DNA from: Mucilaginibacter saanensis | GTDB taxonomy: Bacteria > Bacteroidota > Bacteroidia > Sphingobacteriales > Sphingobacteriaceae | Length of the DNA stretch: 64,000 nt | Direction: 5' to 3' | Assembly: GCF_014200575.1 (NCBI RefSeq) | Contig: NZ_JACHBZ010000014.1 | Coordinates: 72,936-136,935, forward strand | In this document: positions 28,320 through 36,686 of the stretch, one piece after another | How positions within the stretch are numbered: position 1 is the first letter of the stretch | How the letters are laid out: each line of letters begins with the position of its first letter | Made by a program: the position numbers and the translations under genes | Notes under the pieces: generated by a model | What the model was told of the DNA's origin: nothing | Databases searched by the model: none | Seen by the model: only the letters and a program-made list of their open reading frames with translations

Positions 28320-28703
28320 TTACTGGGTTACAGGTTTTGCCGATATAATACTGTCTACAACAAATACGCTCACCCCTCTCCACGGTAAAGTGTGTAAATA
28401 CTCTTTATAATGTAGTTCAAGATAAGAGCCTGCATTTTTGCTTAGTTGGGCGGCAACCTTTTCGTCAGTAACAGAAAACATAAATTCATTTGAAGCTATA
28501 CTGCCGCCCTGCGCAGGTGTTTTTATTCCGCTCTGTATTAAACGGCCTTCGTAGGTTTTAAACATGTACCCCTTCTTTACAAAATAGTTCATAGTACCCG
28601 CCTTTGCACCTTCGCCAAAAACAAAATAATAGCGCTGGTAAACAAAGCCTACTATTAATAACAATATAACTAACAGGATAATGGTTTTGGTACGGGCTTT
28701 CAT
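28320..28703 (-). CDS. Membrane-anchored protein of unknown function
   Basis: 127 residues with an N-terminal hydrophobic anchor (residues 7-23, TIILLVILLLIVGFVYQ) and an extracytoplasmic beta-rich domain containing FGEGAKAGTMNYFVKKGYMFKTYEG and YKEYLHTLPWRG. Homologues seem widespread in Sphingobacteriaceae, and some databases may label them 6-phosphogluconate dehydrogenase; the short sequence has no Rossmann motif to support that. Convergent with the gene at 27993. Confidence 0.7.
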   Translation of the reverse strand: MKARTKTIILLVILLLIVGFVYQRYYFVFGEGAKAGTMNYFVKKGYMFKTYEGRLIQSGIKTPAQGGSIASNEFMFSVTDEKVAAQLSKNAGSYLELHYKEYLHTLPWRGVSVFVVDSIISAKPVTQ

Positions 28704-28805
28704 AGATGAATATTTTTATCTAAACTACAAAAACTTAATAAGGAAACAATATATAACTAAACTTATAAAACAAGCGACACCATGCGCCAGCCGAAGCCGC
28801 ACAGT

Positions 28806-29588
28806 TTATTTATTGTTTATAACCGGAACAAGATTCACCTTTTTATAGGACGAAATCATAAAATTAACCAGATCAATAATATTTAGCGGTGGCTCATTGG
28901 TGGTGATGCTTAACTTTTTCTTGGTATTGGTAAAATCAATAGCAAAATAATAATTAGGTGCATCTGCCACCTGGTTACCCTGCTCCCAGTTATTCATTTT
29001 TTTAAGCTCACTATGCTTTAAAAGGTAGTTTAAACTATCCGTTTGCGACGACGATAGCTTACCCTTATAGTCCCCTTTATAAGGCTCGGCATGGTCGCCG
29101 GCTTTTAAGTGATAATCGCCATTGGGCCAAATTTCAATAGCAAGCTGCGGACAGTCGCCAAAACAGGTTGAGGACAAAAAGTAAATTTTTTCAAATTCAA
29201 TATTTTTATCGTAGCTGTTTTTAAAGTTCTTGAAATCGTAAGTTGTATTGCCTGCCAGTTTTATGGCATTGGGGTCAATAGCTTTAATATATAAGTGGTT
29301 GTGATCTACGTGTCGTATCAGGAATTTAAAATCATCCCTGCGTTCCTTTTTAAAATTATCCGCACTGGTATGATAAATATCGGTCATGATCAGTGTATCA
29401 TTTACAATGGAATAATGTTCTTTAACACCGGCGTAGCCAACGAAGTTATAATACACCTTTTTATCAATAAAATATAAATGCCCCAATGAGGTGGTTATCC
29501 AACGCTCCGAGTCAAGACGCACTCCCTGCGCGCGTGATGACTGAAAGGTGAACGTAAATACCAATAAAAAAAGACCGTATTTTAGCAT
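28806..29588 (-). CDS. Secreted DUF6438-like protein
   Basis: 260 residues with a signal peptide (cleavage near SSRAQ/G). The C-terminal half has the pattern SSTCFGDCPQLAIEIWPNGDYHL and YKGDYKGKLSS, characteristic of DUF6438: a CxGxCP motif followed by a glycine-rich beta region. The paired cysteines may form a disulfide. No function known. Gene stands alone on the minus strand, 48 bp upstream of the HAD gene end. Confidence 0.75.
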   Translation of the reverse strand: MLKYGLFLLVFTFTFQSSRAQGVRLDSERWITTSLGHLYFIDKKVYYNFVGYAGVKEHYSIVNDTLIMTDIYHTSADNFKKERRDDFKFLIRHVDHNHLYIKAIDPNAIKLAGNTTYDFKNFKNSYDKNIEFEKIYFLSSTCFGDCPQLAIEIWPNGDYHLKAGDHAEPYKGDYKGKLSSSQTDSLNYLLKHSELKKMNNWEQGNQVADAPNYYFAIDFTNTKKKLSITTNEPPLNIIDLVNFMISSYKKVNLVPVINNK

Positions 29589-29636
29589 TTGTAAATTAAT
29601 TTGAGGCCATGATTATGCTGATGCTGTTTTACAAAC

Positions 29637-30269
29637 TCATAAACTCATATAATATTTTGTTAACGATTCAAAATCATCAAATTTGAGTTCATAATCATCT
29701 GTTTGGCCAAAACCATAGGTCACAAATATAAAAGGTATGCCCGCCATGCGTGTCTGCTCAGCGTCACCATTGGTATCACCAATATACACAGGGTTTTTAA
29801 GTTGATGTTTATCAATCAGCAACTGCATATTATGATGCTTGGGCATATTATTTTGACCGTAAGCCATGGAGTCGGTTACTTGATCTTCAATATCAGCCCA
29901 TTTTATAAACAACGGAATAATACCAACGGCACAGTTGCTCAGTATAAACAACTTGTATTTAGTTGCCAATTGCCTAAACCCTTCGGTAACACCGGCATAC
30001 ATTAAACCTCCGCTTGTGGGCAATATTTGCCGGCGGGTTTCATTAACATCCATATAAATACCCTGAGCTGCATCGTCATCAAAATCGGGCATTAAAACCT
30101 TGGTGAGTTTTTTACCCTCCATACCCATGAGCTGCATCAGATCATCACGGCCGAGGATTCTTTTAATACTTCGTTTTTCAAATACAAGGTTCCAGGAGTT
30201 GGCGTAGGTATCAACGGCATCCCACAGGGTTCCGTCCATGTCAAATATCAGGCTATCGGGTTTCTGCAT
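29637..30269 (-). CDS. HAD-superfamily phosphatase, subfamily IA-like
   Basis: 210 residues. Motif I is IFDMDGTLWD with the nucleophile and acid/base Asp, motif II ILSNCA, and motif IV YIGDTNGDAEQT. The small helical cap between motifs I and II fits phosphoglycolate phosphatase-type enzymes, but the substrate is unknown. Follows on the same strand as the DUF6438 gene downstream. Confidence 0.87.
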   Translation of the reverse strand: MQKPDSLIFDMDGTLWDAVDTYANSWNLVFEKRSIKRILGRDDLMQLMGMEGKKLTKVLMPDFDDDAAQGIYMDVNETRRQILPTSGGLMYAGVTEGFRQLATKYKLFILSNCAVGIIPLFIKWADIEDQVTDSMAYGQNNMPKHHNMQLLIDKHQLKNPVYIGDTNGDAEQTRMAGIPFIFVTYGFGQTDDYELKFDDFESLTKYYMSL

Positions 30270-30349
30270 ACAAACAAATCAGCTTTTTGCTAAAGATGTA
30301 AAATTTACCTTATCCATAAAACATAAGTTCATCTTTTCTTCATTATTAA

Positions 30350-30445
30350 TCTTCACCTTAGCAGTGTGATAAGGTTAATGTGGGCCAGCTTAGCAGGAGG
30401 TTGGTTCCATAGGGCCTCTACCGTAAAAGGTAGGGGCTTTTTTAT
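30350..30445 (+). ncRNA. Candidate small RNA with intrinsic terminator
   Basis: A 260-bp gap holds no protein gene but shows two hairpins on the plus strand. ACCTTA (30355-30360) pairs with TAAGGT (30370-30375), and a GC-rich hairpin with a T-run ends the segment. No plus-strand gene lies upstream within transcription reach, so the terminator must serve a transcript that starts in the gap. No promoter match or known RNA family recognised. Confidence 0.35.
30414..30444 (+). terminator. Intrinsic terminator in a gene-free gap
   Basis: A 9-bp stem GCCTCTACC/GGTAGGGGC with a 6-nt loop and TTTTTTATTTT directly after it. Confidence 0.8.
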
Positions 30446-30529
30446 TTTACCCCATAAACAAGCATTCTTTCTATAAAAAAGGCTCATTTACCTGCTGATT
30501 CATTTCATCCCCTGTCCAAAAAAACTTAA

Positions 30530-31189
30530 TTAAATCGTTATACTATCGCCTGCCTTGTATACTTCATGAAACTTTATACCCTGCTTATCAAAATGATTAA
30601 TATAGGCGGCATATCGTTTTTTAACAAAAAACTCTTTAGCGTAACCATCATGTACAGGTAGTATCTGTTTGGGTTGCAACTTATCTGCAAAGGCGGAAAT
30701 CATCACCTCGCTGGCAAACGGAGCCATGGTAACCATAATCAATAATTCAATATTTTTAAAGGCAAGTAAATTGTTTTCCATGGAGTCAACCGGGTGTAAC
30801 ACTTTATCGTTGATCAAAAAACCCGTCATCTGCGGCAATGGGTTATCCATGATAAGTTCATGTTTTGCGGGGAAAGCCTGTAATTTAAAAGGCCCGAAAT
30901 TTTTCGTCCCATCCTCAAAAACAGAATAACTAATGCCTGCTTTATCTAATTGCTGCCCAACCCGGGTATTAGTTACTATAGCTGCACCGCTAACATCAAT
31001 GATGTTTTTTAAAATATCTAACACAAAATGATCAGCATGAATATGGGTGACGATTATAATATTTACATCTGCGAACATTTGAGGTGTAACAAAACCCTCC
31101 ATAAAAGAGTAATCTCCCGGATCAAATAATATTTTATAACCATCAAGTTCAAACACAAGGCATGAATGCAGGTATTTCGATATTTTCAT
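30530..31189 (-). CDS. MBL-fold metal-dependent hydrolase
   Basis: 219 residues, metallo-beta-lactamase fold of the UlaG/YtnP-like type. The metal motif is THIHADHFV (HxHxDH), with further His at FPAKHE, LHPVDSM and PVHDGY. No signal peptide. Substrate unknown. Stands between the candidate small RNA and the phoH-like gene on the minus strand. Confidence 0.85.
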   Translation of the reverse strand: MKISKYLHSCLVFELDGYKILFDPGDYSFMEGFVTPQMFADVNIIIVTHIHADHFVLDILKNIIDVSGAAIVTNTRVGQQLDKAGISYSVFEDGTKNFGPFKLQAFPAKHELIMDNPLPQMTGFLINDKVLHPVDSMENNLLAFKNIELLIMVTMAPFASEVMISAFADKLQPKQILPVHDGYAKEFFVKKRYAAYINHFDKQGIKFHEVYKAGDSITI

Positions 31190-31311
31190 TTTGGATTGAT
31201 GTTTACTGAATTAACCTGTAGAATATGGGATTGTTTGCCCCATAGCTACTTGCGTATCTACAGACCGCATTAGTCCTACTAATGTATAGCTTATAAACCG
31301 TTCAACTGCTT

Positions 31312-32664
31312 TTACAATAACTCTGTAGCTAAATTAGCCAGCTCGCTTCGCTCGCCTTTTTGCAGAGTGATGTGGGCATATAAGGGATGTCCTTTTGCTT
31401 TATCAATCAGGTAAGACAAACCATTACTTTCCGCATCCAGGTATGGCGTGTCTATCTGGTAAATATCACCGGTAAAAACAAATTTGCTGTTTTCGCCTGC
31501 GCGTGATATAATTGTTTTAACCTCATGAGGTGTAAGATTCTGCGCTTCGTCAACAATAAAGAATATTTTGCTTAACGTACGGCCACGTATAAAAGCCAGC
31601 GGAGCAATGGATATTTTATCATTACTCACCAATTCATCAATTTTGGCCTGCATCTTTTCGTCATCAATAAATTGATCTTTTATAAATTTCAGGTTATCCC
31701 ATATCGGGGCCATGTAAGGATCAATTTTTGATTTAATATCGCCCGGTAAAAACCCAATATCCTTATTACTCAGCGGCACAATAGGCCGGGTAACAAATAT
31801 TTGCCTGTAATATTTACGCTGCTCAAGCGCACTGGCTAATGCCAGCAAGGTTTTACCTGTACCGGCATTGCCTTGTATAGTTACCAGTTTAATATCCGGG
31901 TGTAACAACGCATGAATGGCGAAGGCCTGCTCAATATTTCTTGGATTAATATTAAAAACGGGTTGCTCGGTAACTTTTTCAAGCTGCTGGGTTTGTGCAT
32001 TGTAAAAGCCTGAAACGTCGTTCTTTTTACCTTTTAAAATATAAAAGTGATTATTGGTATATGATTCAACATGCAAACTATCGGCGGGTAGGTTTTCATG
32101 CTTATTCAGTTGCGTTATTAACTTCTCTGTTACTTTATCTACATCGGTTTTGCCGGTGTATAATTCATCAAGGTTTTTGATCTTGCCGGTTTCATAATCC
32201 TCGGCATGCAGGTTAAGGGCTTTGGCTTTTAAGCGCAGGCAAATATCTTTTGATACCAATACCACCTTTTTATCGGGGTTTTCTTCCTGCAAGCCTAAAG
32301 CTGCATTCAGTATACGATGGTCTGTTTTATCTGATCCAAAAACTTCCTCGGCGTCAATAGCGGTGGTTTTAATATCCATGGCCACTTTGAAACTGCCCTT
32401 ACTTTTACCATTAAGCGGTATCCATTCATTAACCAGGCTATTGCGTGACAGATCATCCATAAGCCGGATAAAACTGCGGGCCTCAAAATTACGGGTATCA
32501 TTACCGTTCTTTTTATTGTCAAGCTCCTCCAATACCTGTATCGGGATAGCTACGTCGTGCTCCTGAAAATTCTGGAATGCGTTATGATCATAAAGGATCA
32601 CTGAGGTATCTAAAACAAATATTTTCTTACTTCCGGTAGCCCCGTTCTTACCATCTTTATTCAT
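31312..32664 (-). CDS. PhoH-family protein with N-terminal PIN domain (PhoH2-like)
   Basis: 450 residues. An N-terminal PIN nuclease domain (FVLDTSVILYDHNAF, with Asp at about 19, and ATDHRILN-like acidic residues) precedes a PhoH ATPase domain with P-loop GNAGTGKTLLALAS and Walker B FIVDEAQNLTPHE. This PIN-PhoH layout corresponds to PhoH2/YlaK proteins, described as RNA helicase/ribonucleases in mycobacteria. It may act in RNA turnover. Monocistronic; start ATG 32664. Confidence 0.9.
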   Translation of the reverse strand: MNKDGKNGATGSKKIFVLDTSVILYDHNAFQNFQEHDVAIPIQVLEELDNKKNGNDTRNFEARSFIRLMDDLSRNSLVNEWIPLNGKSKGSFKVAMDIKTTAIDAEEVFGSDKTDHRILNAALGLQEENPDKKVVLVSKDICLRLKAKALNLHAEDYETGKIKNLDELYTGKTDVDKVTEKLITQLNKHENLPADSLHVESYTNNHFYILKGKKNDVSGFYNAQTQQLEKVTEQPVFNINPRNIEQAFAIHALLHPDIKLVTIQGNAGTGKTLLALASALEQRKYYRQIFVTRPIVPLSNKDIGFLPGDIKSKIDPYMAPIWDNLKFIKDQFIDDEKMQAKIDELVSNDKISIAPLAFIRGRTLSKIFFIVDEAQNLTPHEVKTIISRAGENSKFVFTGDIYQIDTPYLDAESNGLSYLIDKAKGHPLYAHITLQKGERSELANLATELL

Positions 32665-32775
32665 ATCCGACTAATTTAGGGAATCTGTTGCTACATTTTA
32701 GCATAAAGATTTGGCTTTAGAGTACAAAAACTAAAAAATACGGCAAATTAATGCTCAACCGCTGCTGTGTAAAAC

Positions 32776-33147
32776 TTAAGCATCGGCAGCTTCCAGGTGC
32801 CTTTCCTGTTTTATCTTATTACGGTGCATAGTGCCCCACTCCGCTAAGGCTTGCAGCACATTGCCAAGGGTGTTAGCGTAATCGGTTATCACATACTCCA
32901 CCACTATTGAGCTTTGAGTATATACATTTCTTTTTACAAAGCCGTTAAGTTCAAGCTCCTTTAATTCATTTGACAACACCCGGGCCGATATTCTTTTTAC
33001 CGCCCGTTGGATGTCGTTAAAGCGGCTATTGCCTTCTCTTAAAGCCACAATTACTTTAAGTTTCCATTTACCACCAATTACATAAAGCGCATCACCTATG
33101 GCAGTTAAACTGCTGCGGCACTCTTTTTCAGAAATCCCTTCTTTCAT
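32776..33147 (-). CDS. HxlR-family transcriptional regulator
   Basis: 123 residues, a winged helix-turn-helix of the HxlR type (IGGKWKLKVIVALREGNSRFNDIQRAVKRIS, then VLSNELKELELNGFV). A single cysteine at position 10 (KECRSSL) is placed like the redox-sensing N-terminal Cys of Bacillus YodB. It is transcribed divergently from the azoR gene with a perfect inverted repeat between them, which fits a repressor released by quinones or other electrophiles. The ligand is inferred. Confidence 0.9.
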   Translation of the reverse strand: MKEGISEKECRSSLTAIGDALYVIGGKWKLKVIVALREGNSRFNDIQRAVKRISARVLSNELKELELNGFVKRNVYTQSSIVVEYVITDYANTLGNVLQALAEWGTMHRNKIKQERHLEAADA

Positions 33148-33171
33148 TTTGTTGATCTTATTGCCATTAAC

Positions 33172-33203
33172 TATACAAAAGGTTACTACTATCCTTTTGT
33201 ATA
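33172..33203. promoter_or_regulatory. Inverted repeat operator between hxlR and azoR
   Basis: Perfect 11-bp arms TATACAAAAGG and CCTTTTGTATA separated by 10 bp, 25 bp upstream of hxlR and 59 bp upstream of azoR. Position and symmetry fit an HxlR-type dimer site controlling both genes. Confidence 0.8.
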
Positions 33204-33262
33204 CTACTAATATTTTATAACCAAATGTAAATAGATTTGCTCATCAAAAAACAATTAAAAAA

Positions 33263-33865
33263 ATGAAAAAGATACTTCATATTATTTCTACACCAAAAGG
33301 ATCGGGCTCGTATAGCCTGCAGTTGGGAAATGCTGTTATTGAAAAGCTTAAAAATACTTATCCGGGTAGCTCTGTAAAAGAAATTAACCTGCTCGAAAAA
33401 CAAATTCCGCATCTCCAGGAAGCGCATATACATGCATTTTTTACACCGGCCGGGAGCCACACCGCAGAAAGCACAGCGCTGATAAGCCATTCTGAAGAAG
33501 CCATTGCCGATGTAATGGAAGCCGATATTCTAGTTATCGGAGCACCTCTGTACAACTTCGGTATTCCATCTACCTTAAAAACATGGATAGATCATGTTGT
33601 TAGAGCCGGAAAGACTTTTAAATATGATGCGAATGGGCCTGAGGGATTGGTAAAAGGCAAAAAGGTATATATAGCTATGGCTTCGGGAGGTATATATTCT
33701 GAAGGGCCTATACAAGCTTATGATTTTGTTACACCTTATTTAAAAGCGGTACTGGGTTTCATCGGCTTAACCGATGTTTCAGTATTCAGGGTTGAAGGAA
33801 CATCTGTAGCTGAACTAAAAGATGCGGCTTTAGAAAAAGGGATAAACAGTATTGTTTTAAACTAA
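33263..33865 (+). CDS. azoR: FMN-dependent NADH-azoreductase/quinone reductase
   Basis: 200 residues with a flavodoxin-like fold. The FMN phosphate loop is STPKGSGSYSLQLG near the N-terminus, with the AzoR signature GAPLYNFGIPSTLKTWIDHVVRAGKTFKY and MASGGIYSEGP. It catalyses two-electron reduction of quinones and azo bonds, protecting against electrophile stress. It is divergent from an HxlR regulator and its putative operator, as in the B. subtilis YodB/AzoR1 system. Confidence 0.93.
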   Translation: MKKILHIISTPKGSGSYSLQLGNAVIEKLKNTYPGSSVKEINLLEKQIPHLQEAHIHAFFTPAGSHTAESTALISHSEEAIADVMEADILVIGAPLYNFGIPSTLKTWIDHVVRAGKTFKYDANGPEGLVKGKKVYIAMASGGIYSEGPIQAYDFVTPYLKAVLGFIGLTDVSVFRVEGTSVAELKDAALEKGINSIVLN

Positions 33866-33935
33866 TCAAATAAACTGATGGCTCAATATGCATAACGTTA
33901 TTGAGCCATTATGCTTACTGCTGTTAGAAAAAGGC

Positions 33936-34268
33936 TGTAAAACGAAAACGGGAGTCACATCTTTCGATTTGAGCTCCCGTTTCCCAACCACTGTTCCACC
34001 GTAGTTTTCCAGTAGTACCAAGTTTTGTGTATCCATGACCGATATGACCTCGTTCCCTGTTCTTGCGAACAATTAACTGCTTCTATATCTTTGGTTCTGT
34101 TGCGGTTCTCCGTGAAGTTCCAACATCTTTCCCAATTCCTCTTTTAATCACAATCTTTTTTTCAAAGACTTTCGTTTTATCATTTTTTCATGTGACTCAG
34201 TTAACTTTCATTGTTCTTTAGTTTTCCCGAAGGCCAACCCGATTCAATTTCCGCTTTCCTGAAAGGCT
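33936..34268 (-). ncRNA. Candidate structured minus-strand RNA of about 330 nt
   Basis: Inside a 655-bp gap. The minus strand here is purine-rich and shows a GNRA-loop hairpin (TGTTC-GCAA-GAACA, near 34060-34073) and ends in a strong terminator hairpin at 33945-33983. Upstream on the minus strand, TTG and TACTTTG about 18 nt apart (around 34275-34305) resemble a promoter. The start is only approximate. I see no match to tmRNA; a Bacteroidota 6S-type RNA or a new RNA are both possible. Confidence 0.4.
33945..33983 (-). terminator. Intrinsic terminator on the minus strand
   Basis: Stem AAACGGGAG/CTCCCGTTT (33946-33954 with 33974-33982) around a 19-nt loop, followed on the minus strand by TTCGTTTTAC. 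No minus-strand gene lies upstream within 530 bp, so it argues for an unrecognised transcript. Confidence 0.75.
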
Positions 34269-34341
34269 ATCAAAGTACGTCGTTCTTGATGATTTCAATA
34301 TCGGGACATATTGATGATTTTACAAGCATTTTCTTTATTTT

Positions 34342-34462
34342 TTATTAACACTTTATTAACAATAAAATCCACTTTATACACATTGCATAAACAGCAATTT
34401 CAGTTAAATAAACCTATAAATTCATAAAGAAAAGCCAGTTATAAACAATTGGCTTATCCACA
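34342..34462 (+). other. oriC: Cluster of DnaA-box-like nonamers: candidate replication origin
   Basis: Five TTATNNACA nonamers in one orientation: TTATTAACA at 34342 and 34353, TTATACACA at 34374, TTATAAACA at 34439, TTATCCACA at 34454. The third and fifth match the DnaA consensus TTATNCACA exactly. The stretch 34320-34510 is very AT-rich, as an unwinding element would be, and holds no gene. Gene orientation bias flips here (mostly minus to the left, mostly plus to the right). dnaA is not in the window, and a plain promoter region remains possible. Confidence 0.4.
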
Positions 34463-34520
34463 TAAAACTGCAAAAACAGGATTCTTTTAAATAAAGGAAA
34501 AGCGTAAAATTATAATACCG

Positions 34521-35279
34521 CTAAATTTTTTCGGTTAAATGCTTCCAATAACGCCTGGGAATATGCCTTAAATGAAGCTTATTATTTTTCCTGGCCACTA
34601 TATTTACACTGGTAAAATAGTTTTTCCAAAGATGCTGGTAAATACATTCGTCTTCGCTAAATGCAGCTATCAAGTTAGCGGATTTATCTACTTCCGAAAA
34701 ATCAAGCGATATATATTGTGTGTCATGCAGATCATAATAAAGCCCGTACCCACGCTTAATGTCATATATAATCCACTTTTGATCAGCATAACGGCTTTTG
34801 AAATGCCTGATGAGTAAGGGTAACACGTTAAAATCCGGCTCAACGGCCGAATAAAAAGTTTCGTCCTTTAATTTCTGAAAACGTACAAAGGCCTCCATCC
34901 GGTGTTTTTCGCGCCGTACCATTTTTATAATTTCGGAGATCCGCATCACATATTTATTCCCATAATCTTCTTCTACATTCTGATCAGTGTCAAAAACATA
35001 GCGAATAAAACCAACTATGGCGTTCTCTTCATTTTCCATTTCGGCCATGTGGGCAATATACAGGCGCTGTATACCCGCTGCCGACAACTTTTTCCTTAAA
35101 CCCTTCAACACCCTGCCAGCCCTGTCTTCGTCCGTAATAACTTGCAGTATTTCCTCAAACATTGCGCTGCTACGCCACTGACCTTTAATTAATTTTACAT
35201 GAAACAGTTTACGCTCGTAAATTTCAAATACGGCTGTGAGTAAACCTTCAAACGTTCCATCGTAAACCAACGTGTACAT
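34521..35279 (-). CDS. DUF4130 protein, partner of the radical-SAM DNA modification/repair family
   Basis: 252 residues from ATG 35279 (two bases after the radical-SAM stop; an in-frame TTG lies 6 nt upstream). It opens with MYTLVYDGTFEGLLTAVFEIYE and contains RFVFDTDQNVEEDYGN-like and HRMEAFVRFQKLKDETFYSAVEPDFNVLPLL stretches typical of the conserved partner (TIGR03915/DUF4130), which in some bacteria is fused to a uracil-DNA-glycosylase-like domain. That domain is absent here. The strict pairing with the radical-SAM gene is the main evidence for a joint role on DNA. Confidence 0.9.
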   Translation of the reverse strand: MYTLVYDGTFEGLLTAVFEIYERKLFHVKLIKGQWRSSAMFEEILQVITDEDRAGRVLKGLRKKLSAAGIQRLYIAHMAEMENEENAIVGFIRYVFDTDQNVEEDYGNKYVMRISEIIKMVRREKHRMEAFVRFQKLKDETFYSAVEPDFNVLPLLIRHFKSRYADQKWIIYDIKRGYGLYYDLHDTQYISLDFSEVDKSANLIAAFSEDECIYQHLWKNYFTSVNIVARKNNKLHLRHIPRRYWKHLTEKI

Positions 35280-35281
35280 GA

Positions 35282-36538
35282 TCAAAACAGGTTAAGTTGA
35301 GTTTGGGTATGCTTGATGTATTTACTTTGCGAACCCGCCAAAATAAACTGCTTGATATTGTTACCGGTTAAATCGCGACGTTCAAATTCATTACTCTTAC
35401 ACACAATAAAATACCGGGCCCGGTTAACGGCCACCCCTATTTTTTTAAGTTGCTCCCAGCCTACCCCGGCAAATTTACGCGCCCCAATAATTTTTTGTGC
35501 CGATAACATACCTATCCCGGGCACGCGCAATATCATTTGCAGATCGGCCTTATTAATATCAACCGGAAAAGCCTGCATATTACGAATAGCCCATGCCAGC
35601 TTAGGGTCAATATCCAGATCAAGCAATGGCTGTTCACTGTTCACAATTTCGTTTACATGAAAGCCATAAAACCGCATTAACCAGTCGGCCTGATATAGGC
35701 GGTTCTCCCGTACCATTGGTACAGCAGTATGGAGTGCAGGCAAACGGCTATCGGCCAGCACGGGCACATAGCCCGAATAATAAACACGTTTTAAATTAAA
35801 ATTTTTATAAAAATAATTAGCCGACTGCAATACCTGCTGGTCACTCTCTGGCGTGGCACCAATAATTACCTGTGTACTTTGACCTGCAGGTGCAAACAAG
35901 GGTGCTTTTTTAAATAGCTTTTTTTCCTCCGTGCGTAGAATGATCTCATTTTTCAGAAAATTCATAGGATTGATCATGTCCTGCCGGTTCTTATCTGGCG
36001 CTAATAGTTTTAGTCCGGCTTCGGTTGGCATTTCCAGGTTAACACTCAGCCGGTCTGCATATAAACCAGCCTCATGCATTAGTTCGTTACTTGCCCCGGG
36101 GATTGATTTGAGGTGTATGTAACCATTAAACTTGTGCTCTGTGCGTAGCTTTTTAGCAACCCTTACCAGGCGCTCCATTGTATGGTCGGCATCCTTAAAA
36201 ATCCCCGAACTCAAAAACAACCCTTCAATATAATTACGCCTGTAAAAATTGATAGTTAAATCAACCACCTCTTGCACGGTAAAAGCGGCCCGTTTTATAT
36301 CATTATTTTTGCGGGATACGCAATAAGCACAATCAAAAATGCAATGGTTGGTGAGCAGAATTTTCAAAAGTGATACACAACGTCCATCTTCGGTGTAGCT
36401 GTGGCATATTCCGTTACTGGCATTACCCAGGCCTTTATTTTCGTTTTTACGTTTACTGCCGCTTGAAGCGCATGACACGTCATATTTAGCTGCATCGGCC
36501 AAAATATTCAATTTCTCTGTTATTCTTTCTGCATCCAT
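35282..36538 (-). CDS. Putative DNA modification/repair radical SAM protein
   Basis: 418 residues. The radical-SAM cluster motif is C66-x3-C70-x2-C73 (NHCIFDCAYCVSRKNND); extra cysteines at 23, 45 and 54 may bind a second cluster. The C-terminal third carries a helix-hairpin-helix (VPGIGMLSAQKIIGARK, about 335-360), a DNA-binding element. This matches the TIGR03916 family, always paired with DUF4130. The reaction is not known; a 5'-deoxyadenosyl-radical repair or modification of DNA bases is suggested by the domains. Confidence 0.93.
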   Translation of the reverse strand: MDAERITEKLNILADAAKYDVSCASSGSKRKNENKGLGNASNGICHSYTEDGRCVSLLKILLTNHCIFDCAYCVSRKNNDIKRAAFTVQEVVDLTINFYRRNYIEGLFLSSGIFKDADHTMERLVRVAKKLRTEHKFNGYIHLKSIPGASNELMHEAGLYADRLSVNLEMPTEAGLKLLAPDKNRQDMINPMNFLKNEIILRTEEKKLFKKAPLFAPAGQSTQVIIGATPESDQQVLQSANYFYKNFNLKRVYYSGYVPVLADSRLPALHTAVPMVRENRLYQADWLMRFYGFHVNEIVNSEQPLLDLDIDPKLAWAIRNMQAFPVDINKADLQMILRVPGIGMLSAQKIIGARKFAGVGWEQLKKIGVAVNRARYFIVCKSNEFERRDLTGNNIKQFILAGSQSKYIKHTQTQLNLF

Positions 36539-36686
36539 ATCAAATCAAAAATACTAATAATATTAGCAATTTATTACAGGAAAAGATTTTATTTTATCGC
36601 TTTTAGTTGTACGCTCACGACATTATTTATCATTAAAGGAAAACATAAGGCAATATTTCCGGTTGATTTTAAAAAGAGATAGTGTT

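Noticed and set aside
28320..28703. 6-phosphogluconate dehydrogenase label for the 127-residue membrane protein
   Set aside because: No dinucleotide-binding motif and far too short; the name would be an annotation error.
33866..34072. 68-residue minus-strand open frame in the 655-bp gap
   Set aside because: It runs through the terminator hairpin and has no domain; the non-coding RNA reading explains the hairpins better, although a short peptide is not excluded.
33936..34300. tmRNA at this place
   Set aside because: No tRNA-like CCA end, T-arm or ANxxALAA tag is visible on either strand.
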